A stretch of 32,208 nt of DNA from JBFIHF01 sp964411125 (lineage in GTDB: Bacteria > Myxococcota_A > Bradymonadia > Bradymonadales > Bradymonadaceae), in contig CAYPJU010000076.1 in assembly GCA_964411125.1 (NCBI GenBank), forward strand, positions 1 to 32,208, read 5' to 3'. A model generated the notes under the pieces. It searched no databases. It was not told the origin of the DNA and worked only from the letters and a program-made list of their open reading frames with translations. Below, in pieces: positions 8,336-17,434 of this stretch. The first letter of the stretch is position 1. Each line of letters opens with the position of its first letter. Made by a program: the position numbers and the translations under genes.

Positions 8336-8802
8336 TTGCCGTCCGTTCCTGTTGCGGCTTCGACTTCTCTAACTACTTCCCGGTTCACCGTGACCTCCGC
8401 CTCTTCGGCGGACGGCAACTCCTCGCCGGCGAGCTGACGTCGCTCGCGCTCTTGGCTGGCGAGAGCCTCTTTGAGCGATCGACGCACCCGAGGGTCTTCC
8501 GCGTATCCGCGACGGACCGCTTCGTCCGCCAGCACCTCGAAGTCGGCGAGCGCATAGAGATGTGCTTGCCGGGCCTCGACGCTGCCGAGGCGGGCGCGTC
8601 CCCACGACGGAAGGGCCTCGATCCGCGCCTCGTACTCACGTGCGGTGACCGGCTCGCCATTCACCTCGAGGACAACGTCCGTCTGCACGGAACTCTTCCG
8701 CGACTTGTGTCCCGGTTCGGGTCGCTCGGGGGCGCAGCCCGTCGTCGACGACAGCAACGTCGACGCCACGCAGACCGCCACTATTCGGTGCGAAACCATC
8801 AT
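8332..8802 (-). CDS. Lipoprotein with SurA-N-like domain, no isomerase domain
   Basis: A 156-aa predicted lipoprotein: signal peptide with lipobox TTGC and Cys23. A charged linker leads to VVLEVNGEPVTAREYEARIE, the typical opening of SurA/PpiC N-terminal chaperone domains, followed by helices through about residue 125. No parvulin domain follows. It sits immediately upstream of surA with an ATGA overlap, so it may be a membrane-anchored partner of SurA or a split copy. Two consecutive ATGs (8802 and 8799) are possible starts and no convincing Shine-Dalgarno separates them. The domain call rests on pattern resemblance only. Confidence 0.7.
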   Translation of the reverse strand: MMVSHRIVAVCVASTLLSSTTGCAPERPEPGHKSRKSSVQTDVVLEVNGEPVTAREYEARIEALPSWGRARLGSVEARQAHLYALADFEVLADEAVRRGYAEDPRVRRSLKEALASQERERRQLAGEELPSAEEAEVTVNREVVREVEAATGTDGK

Positions 8803-8850
8803 CGCGGCAGGGTTGTCGAAACGGGGGCTTGCGTCAAGCGGGTCGAAGCT

Positions 8851-9774
8851 TCAGTCGCCGGCTCCGAATCGTTCGTACCACGCGACGATCCTTGCCATCA
8901 GGGACTCCCATCCCTCCTCGTTGAGGACCTCGTGGTAGAGGCCGGGGAGGAGCTCGAACTCTCGGTCCGGACTGCCCAGTCGATGGTAGACACGTTCGGT
9001 CGCCTTCGCGTCGACGACGTGGTCGTCCCCGGCGACGAGGAAGAGGAACGGGGCGCGAATGCGTGAGGCTTCGTCGAGCAGCTCGGCCTGCGCATCCTTG
9101 GTCTCGGTGTACCAGCGCGACGTCGCGACCCGCCCGACCAGCGGGTCGGCAGCGTATTGCTCGACGACCGCTTTGTCGTGGGTGAGGATCGCGGGGTCGA
9201 GGTCCGTCGCTTCGACGAAGCGGGGATATACTCGGGTCATCACGACGGCCGCGGCGCGCTTGGCGACCGGCACTTTGACCTCGAACCCGCAAAACGGGCT
9301 CGTCACCGCATAGGCGTCCAGCCGCCCTGGCGCCATGAGCGCATGATGGAGCGCGATCAGCCCGCCATTGGAGTGACCAAAACCGAAGACGGGCAGGCCC
9401 GTCCAGCGCTCTTCGAGACGCCCGACGAGGAGATCCATGTCGCGCGGGTACTCGGCGAAGCGGCCGACATGCCCGCGAGGACCTGCCGAACGCCCGTGGC
9501 CCCGAGCATCGATGGCGCCGACCGCGAAGCCAGCACGCACGAAGGTCGATGCGACATGGTGGTAACGCGTGCTGTGCTCCCCGAACCCGTGCATCAGGGC
9601 GACGACGCCCCGCGGCTCGCTCGAAGGGATCCAGCACTGCCAGAACAGATCGGTCCCATCCCAGGCGGTGAGCACGCCCTCCTCGTGGACGACGTCTTTG
9701 GGCGGCGTGCGCATGCCGGGGAAGAGAACGTCGGTGCTCGAGCTCGGGGTGGATTTCTTGGTCTTGGCGGCCAC
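8851..9774 (-). CDS. Alpha/beta hydrolase, monoacylglycerol-lipase-like
   Basis: A 307-aa alpha/beta hydrolase of the serine-aminopeptidase S33 / monoglyceride lipase type. Visible are the oxyanion segment ALMHGFGEHSTRY, the DARGHGRSAGPRG loop, the nucleophile elbow GFGHSNGG (Ser in GHSNG), the acid in LVAGDDHVVD and the catalytic His in GLYHEVLNE. The catalytic triad is therefore complete. The substrate is probably a lipid or small ester. No signal peptide is seen. The GTG at 9774 is chosen because GTAGGAACACA provides a Shine-Dalgarno at proper spacing; an ATG about 57 bases downstream (MRTPPKDV) is an alternative. It follows the VWA-like lipoprotein stop by 7 bases, so it is likely cotranscribed. 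Confidence 0.87.
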   Translation of the reverse strand: MAAKTKKSTPSSSTDVLFPGMRTPPKDVVHEEGVLTAWDGTDLFWQCWIPSSEPRGVVALMHGFGEHSTRYHHVASTFVRAGFAVGAIDARGHGRSAGPRGHVGRFAEYPRDMDLLVGRLEERWTGLPVFGFGHSNGGLIALHHALMAPGRLDAYAVTSPFCGFEVKVPVAKRAAAVVMTRVYPRFVEATDLDPAILTHDKAVVEQYAADPLVGRVATSRWYTETKDAQAELLDEASRIRAPFLFLVAGDDHVVDAKATERVYHRLGSPDREFELLPGLYHEVLNEEGWESLMARIVAWYERFGAGD

Positions 9775-9781
9775 TGTGTTC

Positions 9782-10879
9782 CTACGGTTGGCTCGATTCG
9801 GAGCAGTATTCGAGGGAGATTTCGTCGATGCCGCGCAGCGAGGACGCGGCGAACTGAACCGCGCCGTTCTCGCACGAATCGGTGCTCCCGAGGTAGCGAT
9901 ACCCTTCGCCGAGCCGCACCTCTTCCTGGTCCTCGCCGTCGAAGAGGACGACGCTGAGCGGTTCATGGGCGAGCTCGGCGCCGGGGCAAAACGTCGCCGT
10001 TCCGTTGGCCGCGAAGTCCTTGCCGATCGAGATGAGCCAGGGCGCGATGTCGTCGGTACAGGCGGTGCTGAAGTACCCGCCATCCCCCAGCAATTCCGTA
10101 GCGCGGAAGAGACGGTTGGCAGGGAAGACGGAGCCGACGGTCGAGCTGCAGACCGGGCGACGGTCCATCCTCTCCTGGTCGCTGGGAGGCCCCGCGATCA
10201 CGGCCAGGGCGAACGAGTCGGTCGTGAGTCTCGAGGCGCGCCAGGCATCGATCGTATCGCCGACGTCGACGAGGTCGGGGTTGTTCGCACATACGTCGCG
10301 CGGGATTCCCGACAACGGATCCTCCGAACTGCAGTCGTCGTCCTTGGTGACGATCACGACGAGCAGGCGCGCGTCGGCGCGGAAGAACTCCTGTCCCGCT
10401 CCGGCGTCGACGAGGCGCTCCACGACACGCAGCGGCTGGTCGAATCCGCTGCCCGACTGCCCGCCCTGAAAGACGTTGCAGCGGGTCGCGGAGATCCAGT
10501 TCGAGTCGGTGGACTTCGCCACGACGGTGCTGTTCGAGGCACAACCGTCCGCCAGCCGTCCGGGGCGGGCGAGCTGCGCCTCGCCGCTCGCGTCGGTCGT
10601 CGCGACGGCCACGTGCGTGTCGAGCGCGAGGAGATTCAGGGTGCCCAGAAACTCCGAGACCGAGTCCGAGAGAACCTGCTGCAGATCTTCGACGTCACCG
10701 GACCCGTCCACGACGAAGAGCACGTCGAGCTTTTCGGGGCGCTCGAACTCGCTGATCGTCTCGCCGACTTCGACGCCGGCGCGGCACTCTCCGAGCGCGA
10801 CCGGGTTCGGGTCGTAAGCGGGGTTCGGTTCGGTGCATGCGACGGCGGCGAGCGCCAGCAGCGGGAGCAGGCGTTTCAT
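9782..10879 (-). CDS. VWA-like lipoprotein
   Basis: A 365-aa lipoprotein: signal peptide MKRLLPLLALAAVAC with Cys15 as the lipid site. Residues 51-62 read LDVLFVVDGSGD, the strand-plus-MIDAS segment of von Willebrand factor A domains as seen in many myxobacterial surface lipoproteins, but the third MIDAS position is Asp rather than the usual Ser. The remainder contains several Cys (for example TRCNVF, DDDCSSED, VCANN, VCSS, STACTDD), suggesting disulfides in an exported protein. The function is unknown; cell-surface adhesion or sensing is an inference. The ATG overlaps the stop of the TPR gene by ATGA. Confidence 0.78.
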   Translation of the reverse strand: MKRLLPLLALAAVACTEPNPAYDPNPVALGECRAGVEVGETISEFERPEKLDVLFVVDGSGDVEDLQQVLSDSVSEFLGTLNLLALDTHVAVATTDASGEAQLARPGRLADGCASNSTVVAKSTDSNWISATRCNVFQGGQSGSGFDQPLRVVERLVDAGAGQEFFRADARLLVVIVTKDDDCSSEDPLSGIPRDVCANNPDLVDVGDTIDAWRASRLTTDSFALAVIAGPPSDQERMDRRPVCSSTVGSVFPANRLFRATELLGDGGYFSTACTDDIAPWLISIGKDFAANGTATFCPGAELAHEPLSVVLFDGEDQEEVRLGEGYRYLGSTDSCENGAVQFAASSLRGIDEISLEYCSESSQP

Positions 10880-12444
10880 GGGGTCGTCTCACGAAGGTTG
10901 GGCTCGCCCTGGTTCAGCGAGTCCGGGTCCCGACGTCCCTCCAGCACCGCGTGCATGTCGAGGAACGTCTTGCGCAGGTCGTCGGGGAGGGAGAACCCGA
11001 GCCGTTCGAGTTCGTCGAAGTCCCAGAATACGGGGATCGTGTCCGGGGAGGCCTCGACTCGCTTCACGAACTCGGTGACGAGCGCCGCGGCGAAGTCGGT
11101 GTCGCCGCGAAGGCCCCGAGCGAGGAACTCGTAGATCGGAACCATGACGGACCAGATCGGGTCTGTGCAGGTCACTCGCTCGAGGAGCTCGAGGACGCGG
11201 GCGGGGCCACCGTGTCGGAACATGATCTGAGCGAAGTCGAGCAGCAGCTCGGCGTCGTCGTCGACATCCCCGAGCGCCTCGCCGAGCAGATTCAACGCTT
11301 CGTCGATCTCGTCTTCGAGGAGCATCGCCGTCGCGAGCGTGGCGACGAGCCGGGGATTGCCGGGCTCCCGCGAGCGGGCCTCTTCGAGCGCCTCGCGAGC
11401 CTCGGCACCCTGGCGCAGCGACAACGCGATCGCGCCCAGGTTGTACCAGGAGTCGGCGTGGTCGGGGGCGAGCTCGAGCGCTTCGCGAGCGAGGCGCTGC
11501 GCGAGCTCCATGTCTCCGAGATCGTACGCGGCGGCGACCATCCCGTTGATCGCTTCGACGTCTTCGGGATCGAGGCGGGCGGCGACCGCGTAGGAAGCGC
11601 GGGCGTCTTCGGGAAGCCCTGCGGAGAGCTGGACACCACCGAGGTTGAGCCACACCACCGGCTCGTCGGGGGAGAGGGTCTGCGCCCGACGGAACGCATC
11701 GATCGCCTCCTCGACGTCACCGCGCTCGCGGTGCGCGATGCCGAGCAGCGACCAGCAGTCCGAGTCGTCGGGATCGAGCGTCGTGCAACGCTTCGCGGCA
11801 TGAACGGCGCGGTCCCACTCTTCGAGCAGAATCCAGGCTTCGCATGCCCCAAGCCACAGGCTCACCTCGTCGGGGGCGAGCCGCCCGGCAGTCTCGAAGA
11901 GTTCGGCGGCCTCGTAGTGCCGCTCGGCATCGACGTAGATGTCGGCGAGACGGAGCACTGTCTCGGGGCTCTGCGTGCCCCGTTGGACCGCGTTCTCGTA
12001 AGCGACGGCCGCCTGATCGGACATCGCGGCGTCCCAGAAAAGGTCCCCGAGGAAGGCCCAGTGACGCGCTTCCTGCATCGGTACGTCGAGGAGCGCTTCC
12101 ATCAACGAAAGCGCCGCCTCGTCTCGCCCCGCGGCTGTGAGCGCGTCGATCTGGAGGAGCTGCAACGAGATCGCGTCGGCGTGGTGCTCGAGCCCCCTGC
12201 GAACGACACCGAGCGCCTCGTCACCGAGCTCACGGTATGTCAGTAGGACGCCGTAGATGATGACGTCGAGCAGGCTCTTGCCCTGCGTGCGCGCATACAT
12301 CGCGTTCGCCAGCGAGAGGGCTTCGGACTCCTGATCCTGGCCGAGGGCGCGCGCCACTTCGGACGGTAACGTCTCCAATCCTCCGGGGAGGAGAGCTTCG
12401 AGGGCGAGGACGGAAGGGCTATCACTGTACAGCGTCGTGACCAC
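10876..12444 (-). CDS. Tetratricopeptide repeat protein
   Basis: About 522 aa, without signal peptide or membrane segment. From roughly residue 60 to 430 it is a run of TPR-like 34-residue helix pairs; the clearest are at WSLLGIAHRERGDVEEAIDA, VWLNLGGVQLSAGLPEDA and SWYNLGAIALSLRQGAEA. The last 90 residues are non-repeat. It probably acts as a cytosolic adaptor; the partner is unknown, but it lies between a PP2C-cNMP protein and a VWA-like lipoprotein with overlapping or near-touching genes. The start is uncertain: the GTG at 12444 is given, while the TTG at 12450 would overlap the PP2C stop by TTGA. Neither has a strong Shine-Dalgarno. Confidence 0.8.
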   Translation of the reverse strand: MVTTLYSDSPSVLALEALLPGGLETLPSEVARALGQDQESEALSLANAMYARTQGKSLLDVIIYGVLLTYRELGDEALGVVRRGLEHHADAISLQLLQIDALTAAGRDEAALSLMEALLDVPMQEARHWAFLGDLFWDAAMSDQAAVAYENAVQRGTQSPETVLRLADIYVDAERHYEAAELFETAGRLAPDEVSLWLGACEAWILLEEWDRAVHAAKRCTTLDPDDSDCWSLLGIAHRERGDVEEAIDAFRRAQTLSPDEPVVWLNLGGVQLSAGLPEDARASYAVAARLDPEDVEAINGMVAAAYDLGDMELAQRLAREALELAPDHADSWYNLGAIALSLRQGAEAREALEEARSREPGNPRLVATLATAMLLEDEIDEALNLLGEALGDVDDDAELLLDFAQIMFRHGGPARVLELLERVTCTDPIWSVMVPIYEFLARGLRGDTDFAAALVTEFVKRVEASPDTIPVFWDFDELERLGFSLPDDLRKTFLDMHAVLEGRRDPDSLNQGEPNLRETTP

Positions 12445-12446
12445 CT

Positions 12447-13667
<1,221 letters not shown>

Positions 13668-13697
13668 GTTACTTCCTGTCCGACGGTGCCAAAATGC

Positions 13698-14222
13698 TCA
13701 AACGATCTGGGCGACCTGATCCAGCAGCTCGCGGGTTCGCGGCTCTTCCGCGAGCGAACGCATCGTCGCCATTCGATTTTTGATGGGCGCCTTGCGCCCG
13801 AAGCCTCCGCGCCGCTCCATGTCGAGAACGTGAGTGAGCGCCATCTGAAGCGTCCCCTCGTCCGGGACGTCGAGCATACGCACGATCAGGTCTTCGTCAT
13901 CGGGAAGCCGATGCCCCTCTTTGCGGAACTTGCGACACGCCATCATGAACTCGCGGAATCCCTCCGTCGCGCGCAATTCTTCGACGGCGTCCCGCCACAG
14001 CGCCTCTTCACTGCCCTCTTCCGGCTTGAGCTTGTCGACGATCCCCTTGAACCGATCGGGTACTTCGCCGCCGGACTTGAAGAGCGCGTCGAGGTCTTTC
14101 TTGTACTGCGAAGACGCCTGCTGCTCTTTGGCCGTAGGCTTTCGTTCCCGTCGACCGGTGTGACGGCTTCCGTCGCGCGCCTTGTCGATCTCTGCCCAGC
14201 TCTTCTTGCGATCGTCGCCCAT
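13698..14222 (-). CDS. Conserved-looking protein of unknown function
   Basis: A 174-aa, highly charged, mostly helical protein without signal peptide or recognised motif. The first 50 residues are Lys/Arg rich (RKKSWAEIDKARDGSRHTGR) and look disordered; the middle is amphipathic (EALWRDAVEELRATEGFREFMMACRKF); the end is RKAPIKNRMATMRSLAEEP. I do not recognise the family. Two in-frame ATGs compete. The one at 14228 overlaps the upstream TGA, but GAGGA lies only one base before it. The ATG at 14222 has the same GAGGA at seven bases and is preferred. It is directly upstream of the PP2C-cNMP gene (30-bp gap), so a role in that signalling module is plausible. Confidence 0.7.
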   Translation of the reverse strand: MGDDRKKSWAEIDKARDGSRHTGRRERKPTAKEQQASSQYKKDLDALFKSGGEVPDRFKGIVDKLKPEEGSEEALWRDAVEELRATEGFREFMMACRKFRKEGHRLPDDEDLIVRMLDVPDEGTLQMALTHVLDMERRGGFGRKAPIKNRMATMRSLAEEPRTRELLDQVAQIV

Positions 14223-14224
14223 CG

Positions 14225-15460
14225 TCATTCCTCGGTCGCTGCACCGCTATCGTTGGTCTTCCACCAGTCGGGTGGATCACCGGGGCCGTCGGGGAAGCTC
14301 TCCCCGGCATTCGCCCAGCCGTGAACGCGGACTACGTCGAGCGTCCTGCCGCGCAGTGGGCCTTCGATCAGCTCGGGGACCCGCACGTCCTCCAACACCA
14401 GATCCAAATACCATTTTCCCCGATTTTTCTGCAGGCTGAACTGCGCAGTTCCGTCGCGAAGCTTCGTCGTCTGCTCTCGGCCGACGTTCATCCCGGTCGC
14501 CTTGTCGGCGGGGAGGAGTTCGGGCGCGTTGAACGCCGACGCAAAGATGACGAAATCCTGCCCCTCGCCCGGCTTGCGTGCATCGGCGAGCGCGATCTTC
14601 CCAGAATCTGCGATCGTCGCGGTCGGGCTGCGCCGGCCCACGGCGAGTTCGAGCCCGGCGCCCGCGGTCAGGAGCGGCTTTGCCACGACCGTCCCCGACG
14701 CTTCGTCGATCAAGAGGTTCACGTACCCGCGGTGTGCGGTGCCATCGTCGACGACCTCGAGGTAACCGGTCGGTGCGCACGCCGTGAACTCCGGCACGCG
14801 TCCCTCGCCATACATCCTGGGCAAGAACAACCCATCGATCGCAGGCCCGTCGACGTCGAGATCGATGTACTTCGACTCGCTCGGTTCGACGACGTCGATG
14901 TCGATGCTGCCCGCAAACCGTTCGCTCGTCGCGCTCTGCAGGTCGAGGGTGATCTCGAAGTTGGCGGCGAGGTAACTATCCTCGTAAGTGACACGTCGAC
15001 CCGTCGGCAGGTCGAAGAACCGCAGGGGGATCCCCGGGGTGATCGCCAACCGTTCCTCGTCGTCTCGGTAGATCACCTGTAGGAGGACGCCGGCTCCACA
15101 TTGCGTCTTCGCGATCGCGTAGACGGGACGATTCTGACCGTACACGTCTCCGCTCACTGTCCCGATCGGCTCCTCGGGAAGAGACCTCTTCAACTCGTCG
15201 AAGCTCGGGAACGGCTTCTTCCACGGTAGATCGAGTGCTGCCGCTATCTGGGGCGCCTGGGGCGCGGCATCCGGGAGGGCCGCTCGTTCGGGTTCGGCAT
15301 CGGCTGCAGGGGCGGACGCGTCGGGGGCTTCGACGACCTGCGGGGGAGGCGGAGTCTGCTCCACTTCCTTCTCGCAGCCCGCGTGGACCAACACCGCCAA
15401 CACAAAAAAACCGCGGAGCAGTCCGCGGTTTTCTCTGTGCGTCCGGGACGACCGATTCAC
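14225..15460 (-). CDS. Lipoprotein of unknown function, start overlapping rplQ stop
   Basis: A 411-aa predicted lipoprotein. From the GTG at 15460 the signal peptide has an Arg-rich n-region (NRSSRTHRENRGLLRG), hydrophobic core FFVLAVLV and lipobox HAGC with Cys29. A Pro/Ala-rich linker follows, then about 330 residues of mostly beta-like sequence without a recognised domain. The GTG is chosen because GAGGA lies six bases before it and GTGA overlaps the rplQ stop. Later GTG/TTG codons would leave only about ten residues before the Cys. Its signal-peptide codons coincide with an intrinsic terminator (15404-15432), an unusual arrangement discussed in findings. It heads the downstream envelope/signalling run. 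Confidence 0.72.
   Translation of the reverse strand: MNRSSRTHRENRGLLRGFFVLAVLVHAGCEKEVEQTPPPPQVVEAPDASAPAADAEPERAALPDAAPQAPQIAAALDLPWKKPFPSFDELKRSLPEEPIGTVSGDVYGQNRPVYAIAKTQCGAGVLLQVIYRDDEERLAITPGIPLRFFDLPTGRRVTYEDSYLAANFEITLDLQSATSERFAGSIDIDVVEPSESKYIDLDVDGPAIDGLFLPRMYGEGRVPEFTACAPTGYLEVVDDGTAHRGYVNLLIDEASGTVVAKPLLTAGAGLELAVGRRSPTATIADSGKIALADARKPGEGQDFVIFASAFNAPELLPADKATGMNVGREQTTKLRDGTAQFSLQKNRGKWYLDLVLEDVRVPELIEGPLRGRTLDVVRVHGWANAGESFPDGPGDPPDWWKTNDSGAATEE
15404..15432 (-). terminator. Intrinsic terminator after rplQ, inside the next coding region
   Basis: On the minus strand an 11-bp perfect stem (AAAACCGCGGA / TCCGCGGTTTT) with a 4-nt CTGC loop is followed by a run of seven T. It lies 25-55 bases after the rplQ stop and would end the ribosomal-protein transcript. 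It is also read as codons 10-20 of the downstream lipoprotein signal peptide. Confidence 0.88.
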
Positions 15461-15909
15461 GCGTCGTCCTCGGTCTCCTCGTCCGTCTCTTCGAAGAGCT
15501 CGAGGATGTGCTTCGGATATCGGAGCTTCTCCGTCGACTCGAGCGTCGCCCCGACCCACGAAATGCGAGAGATGGGCGCATCGTCGCTGCCACTGCGGTT
15601 CCCGACCTTGATGATTCGGGTGTAACCGCCCTGACGTCCGGCGATCTCTTCGCGCTTGGCGAGGTCGTCGAACACTTTCGCGACGAGCTCACGGTCACCG
15701 AGAATCTCGAGCGCCTGACGGCGTGCAGCGAGGGTCCCCTTCTTCCCGAGCGTGATCAGCTTGTCGGCGTGCCGACGCAACTCCTTCGCTTTCGCGTCGG
15801 TGGTCTGGATCATCTCGTATTTGACGATGGCTCGGCACATGTTCCGGAACATCGCTTTGCGATGGCTCGCGGTCCTGGAGAGCTTACGGCCTGATTTTCT
15901 GTGTCGCAT
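15457..15909 (-). CDS. rplQ: 50S ribosomal protein L17
   Basis: A 150-aa L17, longer than the 120-130 aa usual in proteobacteria because of a C-terminal tail. The N-terminal MRHRKSGRKLSRTASHRKAM and the segment MIQTTDAKAKELRRHADKLI are diagnostic. The last 25 residues are acidic (ELFEETDEETEDDA). It binds 23S rRNA near the exit tunnel of the large subunit. It is the last ribosomal gene of the run, 35 bases after rpoA. Its stop TGA overlaps the GTG of the downstream lipoprotein, and its acidic-tail codons contain that gene's Shine-Dalgarno. Confidence 0.97.
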   Translation of the reverse strand: MRHRKSGRKLSRTASHRKAMFRNMCRAIVKYEMIQTTDAKAKELRRHADKLITLGKKGTLAARRQALEILGDRELVAKVFDDLAKREEIAGRQGGYTRIIKVGNRSGSDDAPISRISWVGATLESTEKLRYPKHILELFEETDEETEDDA

Positions 15910-15944
15910 ATCTAACAGCCTGTCGTGGACGAACCCTCACAGGT

Positions 15945-16937
15945 TCAGTCTCGGTCCTGGAGCTCTTTGGGCGGCCAATTTTCGAGCTTCGTTCCGAGCT
16001 CGAGACCGCGATCGCGGAGCAGTTCTTTGATTTCTTTGAGGGACTTGCGTCCGAAGTTCTTCGTCTTGAGCATGTCGTGCTCCGACTTCTGCACGAGGTC
16101 GCCGATGTACTTGATCCCGGCGTTCTGCAGGCAGTTGAAGCTACGGACGGTGAGCTCGAGCTCGTCGACGCGCGTGAGCAGGTGCTCGTTGAACGCCGGT
16201 TCTTCTTCGGCCGACGACTCTTCGGGCTCGAGCGACTCATCGAAATTGATGAAGATCGTGAGCTGCTCTTTGAGGATCTTCGCCGCGAAAGCGACGGCGT
16301 CTTCGGGCTTCACACTGCCGTCCGTCCACACCTCGAGAGCGAGTTTGTCGTAGTCGGTGCGCTGCGCGACACGAGCGTTCGTGATCGAGTAGTTCACCTT
16401 GATGACCGGGCTGAAGAGGCTGTCGATCGGGATGACACCGATCGGATCTTCTTCGTCCTTGTTCTCCTCGGCCGGCACGTAGCCGCGGCCAGGCGAGACG
16501 GTGAGCTCCATGCGGAGTTTGCCGTTCTCGCTGACGGTCGCGATGTGATGCTCGGGGTTGAGGATCGTCACCGAGTCGTCGGTGTTGATGTCGGCAGCCG
16601 TCACGGTCGCCGGTCCATCGACGTCGATGGTGCAGACCTTCGCGTTGTCCCCGTCGAGCTTCACGCGAAGCTCCTTGAGGTTCAACACGATGTCGGTCAC
16701 GTCTTCCTTCACTTCGGGAAGGCTCGTGAATTCGTGCAGCGCGCCGTCGATCTTCACCTTCGTGACCGCAGCACCCATGATGCTGGAGATGAGGATACGA
16801 CGAAGGGCATTGCCGATCGTCATCCCGTACCCGCGTTCCAGCGGTTCGCACACGAACTTCGCATACGTGTCGGTCTTGGTGCGGAGGTCGATCTTGACCT
16901 CGCGCGGACGGATGAGGTCCCGCCAGTTACGGTACAT
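15945..16937 (-). CDS. rpoA: DNA-directed RNA polymerase subunit alpha
   Basis: A 330-aa alpha subunit, normal length. The N-terminal dimerisation domain starts with the TYAKFVCEPLERGYGMTIGNALRR region. The linker is acidic (SLEPEESSAEEEPAF). The C-terminal domain carries RSFNCLQNAGIKYIGDLV and NFGRKSLKEIKELL, which include the DNA- and activator-contacting positions, with the Arg equivalent to E. coli Arg265. It assembles the core polymerase in the cytosol. Unlike the common alpha operon, rpsD does not precede it; the 89-bp spacer from rpsK contains a 20-bp palindrome. Confidence 0.98.
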   Translation of the reverse strand: MYRNWRDLIRPREVKIDLRTKTDTYAKFVCEPLERGYGMTIGNALRRILISSIMGAAVTKVKIDGALHEFTSLPEVKEDVTDIVLNLKELRVKLDGDNAKVCTIDVDGPATVTAADINTDDSVTILNPEHHIATVSENGKLRMELTVSPGRGYVPAEENKDEEDPIGVIPIDSLFSPVIKVNYSITNARVAQRTDYDKLALEVWTDGSVKPEDAVAFAAKILKEQLTIFINFDESLEPEESSAEEEPAFNEHLLTRVDELELTVRSFNCLQNAGIKYIGDLVQKSEHDMLKTKNFGRKSLKEIKELLRDRGLELGTKLENWPPKELQDRD

Positions 16938-16983
16938 TGGAGCTCCGTTCGAGGGTGTGCTCGTTTCTAGGTCTCAATACAAA

Positions 16984-17003
16984 CCGGGGCGAGCTCGCCC
17001 CGG
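16984..17003 (-). terminator. Perfect 20-bp palindrome with weak U-rich tail between rpsK and rpoA
   Basis: CCGGGGCGAG is followed immediately by its reverse complement CTCGCCCCGG. On the minus strand the RNA hairpin is followed by TTTGTATT. It could be an attenuator, partial terminator or processing site setting rpoA-rplQ expression apart from the genes upstream. It occupies the place where rpsD is normally found. Confidence 0.5.
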
Positions 17004-17026
17004 ATGAAATTCTCAGTTCGAATCGA

Positions 17027-17416
17027 TCAGACGCGTCGGCGCTTCGGCGGACGACATCCGTTGTGCGCCAGCGGCGTCACGTCGCGGATGCTCGTGATCC
17101 GAAGACCGGCACTCTGCAGCGAGCGAAGCGCCGCCTCACGGCCCGAACCCGGACCCTTGAGGTGCACCGAGACGGTCTTCAGACCGTGCTCCTGCGCCTT
17201 GCGAGCCGCGTCTTCGGCCGCCACGCCTGCGGCGTACGGCGTCGACTTACGCGAGCCCTTGAAGCCGCGCGAGCCAGCGCTCGACCACGAAATCGCGTTG
17301 CCGTGGGTATCCGTGATCGTGATCAACGTGTTGTTGAACGTCGCCTGGATGTGAGCCACGCCGGACTGGATGTTCTTGCGGACTTTCCGCTTAACCTGCT
17401 TGGTTTGCTTCGCCAT
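17027..17416 (-). CDS. rpsK: 30S ribosomal protein S11
   Basis: A 129-aa S11, normal length. Diagnostic segments are GVAHIQATFNNTLITITD, SAGSRGFKGSRKSTPYAA and the C-terminal RDVTPLAHNGCRPPKRRRV. S11 sits on the platform of the small subunit next to S7, S18 and S21. It lies 18 bases after rpsM, with GGAGATTTGAGAG before its ATG. The next gene downstream is rpoA, not rpsD. Confidence 0.98.
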   Translation of the reverse strand: MAKQTKQVKRKVRKNIQSGVAHIQATFNNTLITITDTHGNAISWSSAGSRGFKGSRKSTPYAAGVAAEDAARKAQEHGLKTVSVHLKGPGSGREAALRSLQSAGLRITSIRDVTPLAHNGCRPPKRRRV

Positions 17417-17434
17417 CTCTCAAATCTCCAAAAA

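Noticed and set aside
8803..8850. TTGACG hexamer upstream of the SurA-N-like lipoprotein as a promoter
   Set aside because: The -35-like hexamer has no acceptable -10 at 16-18 bases (AACCCT), so it was not listed.
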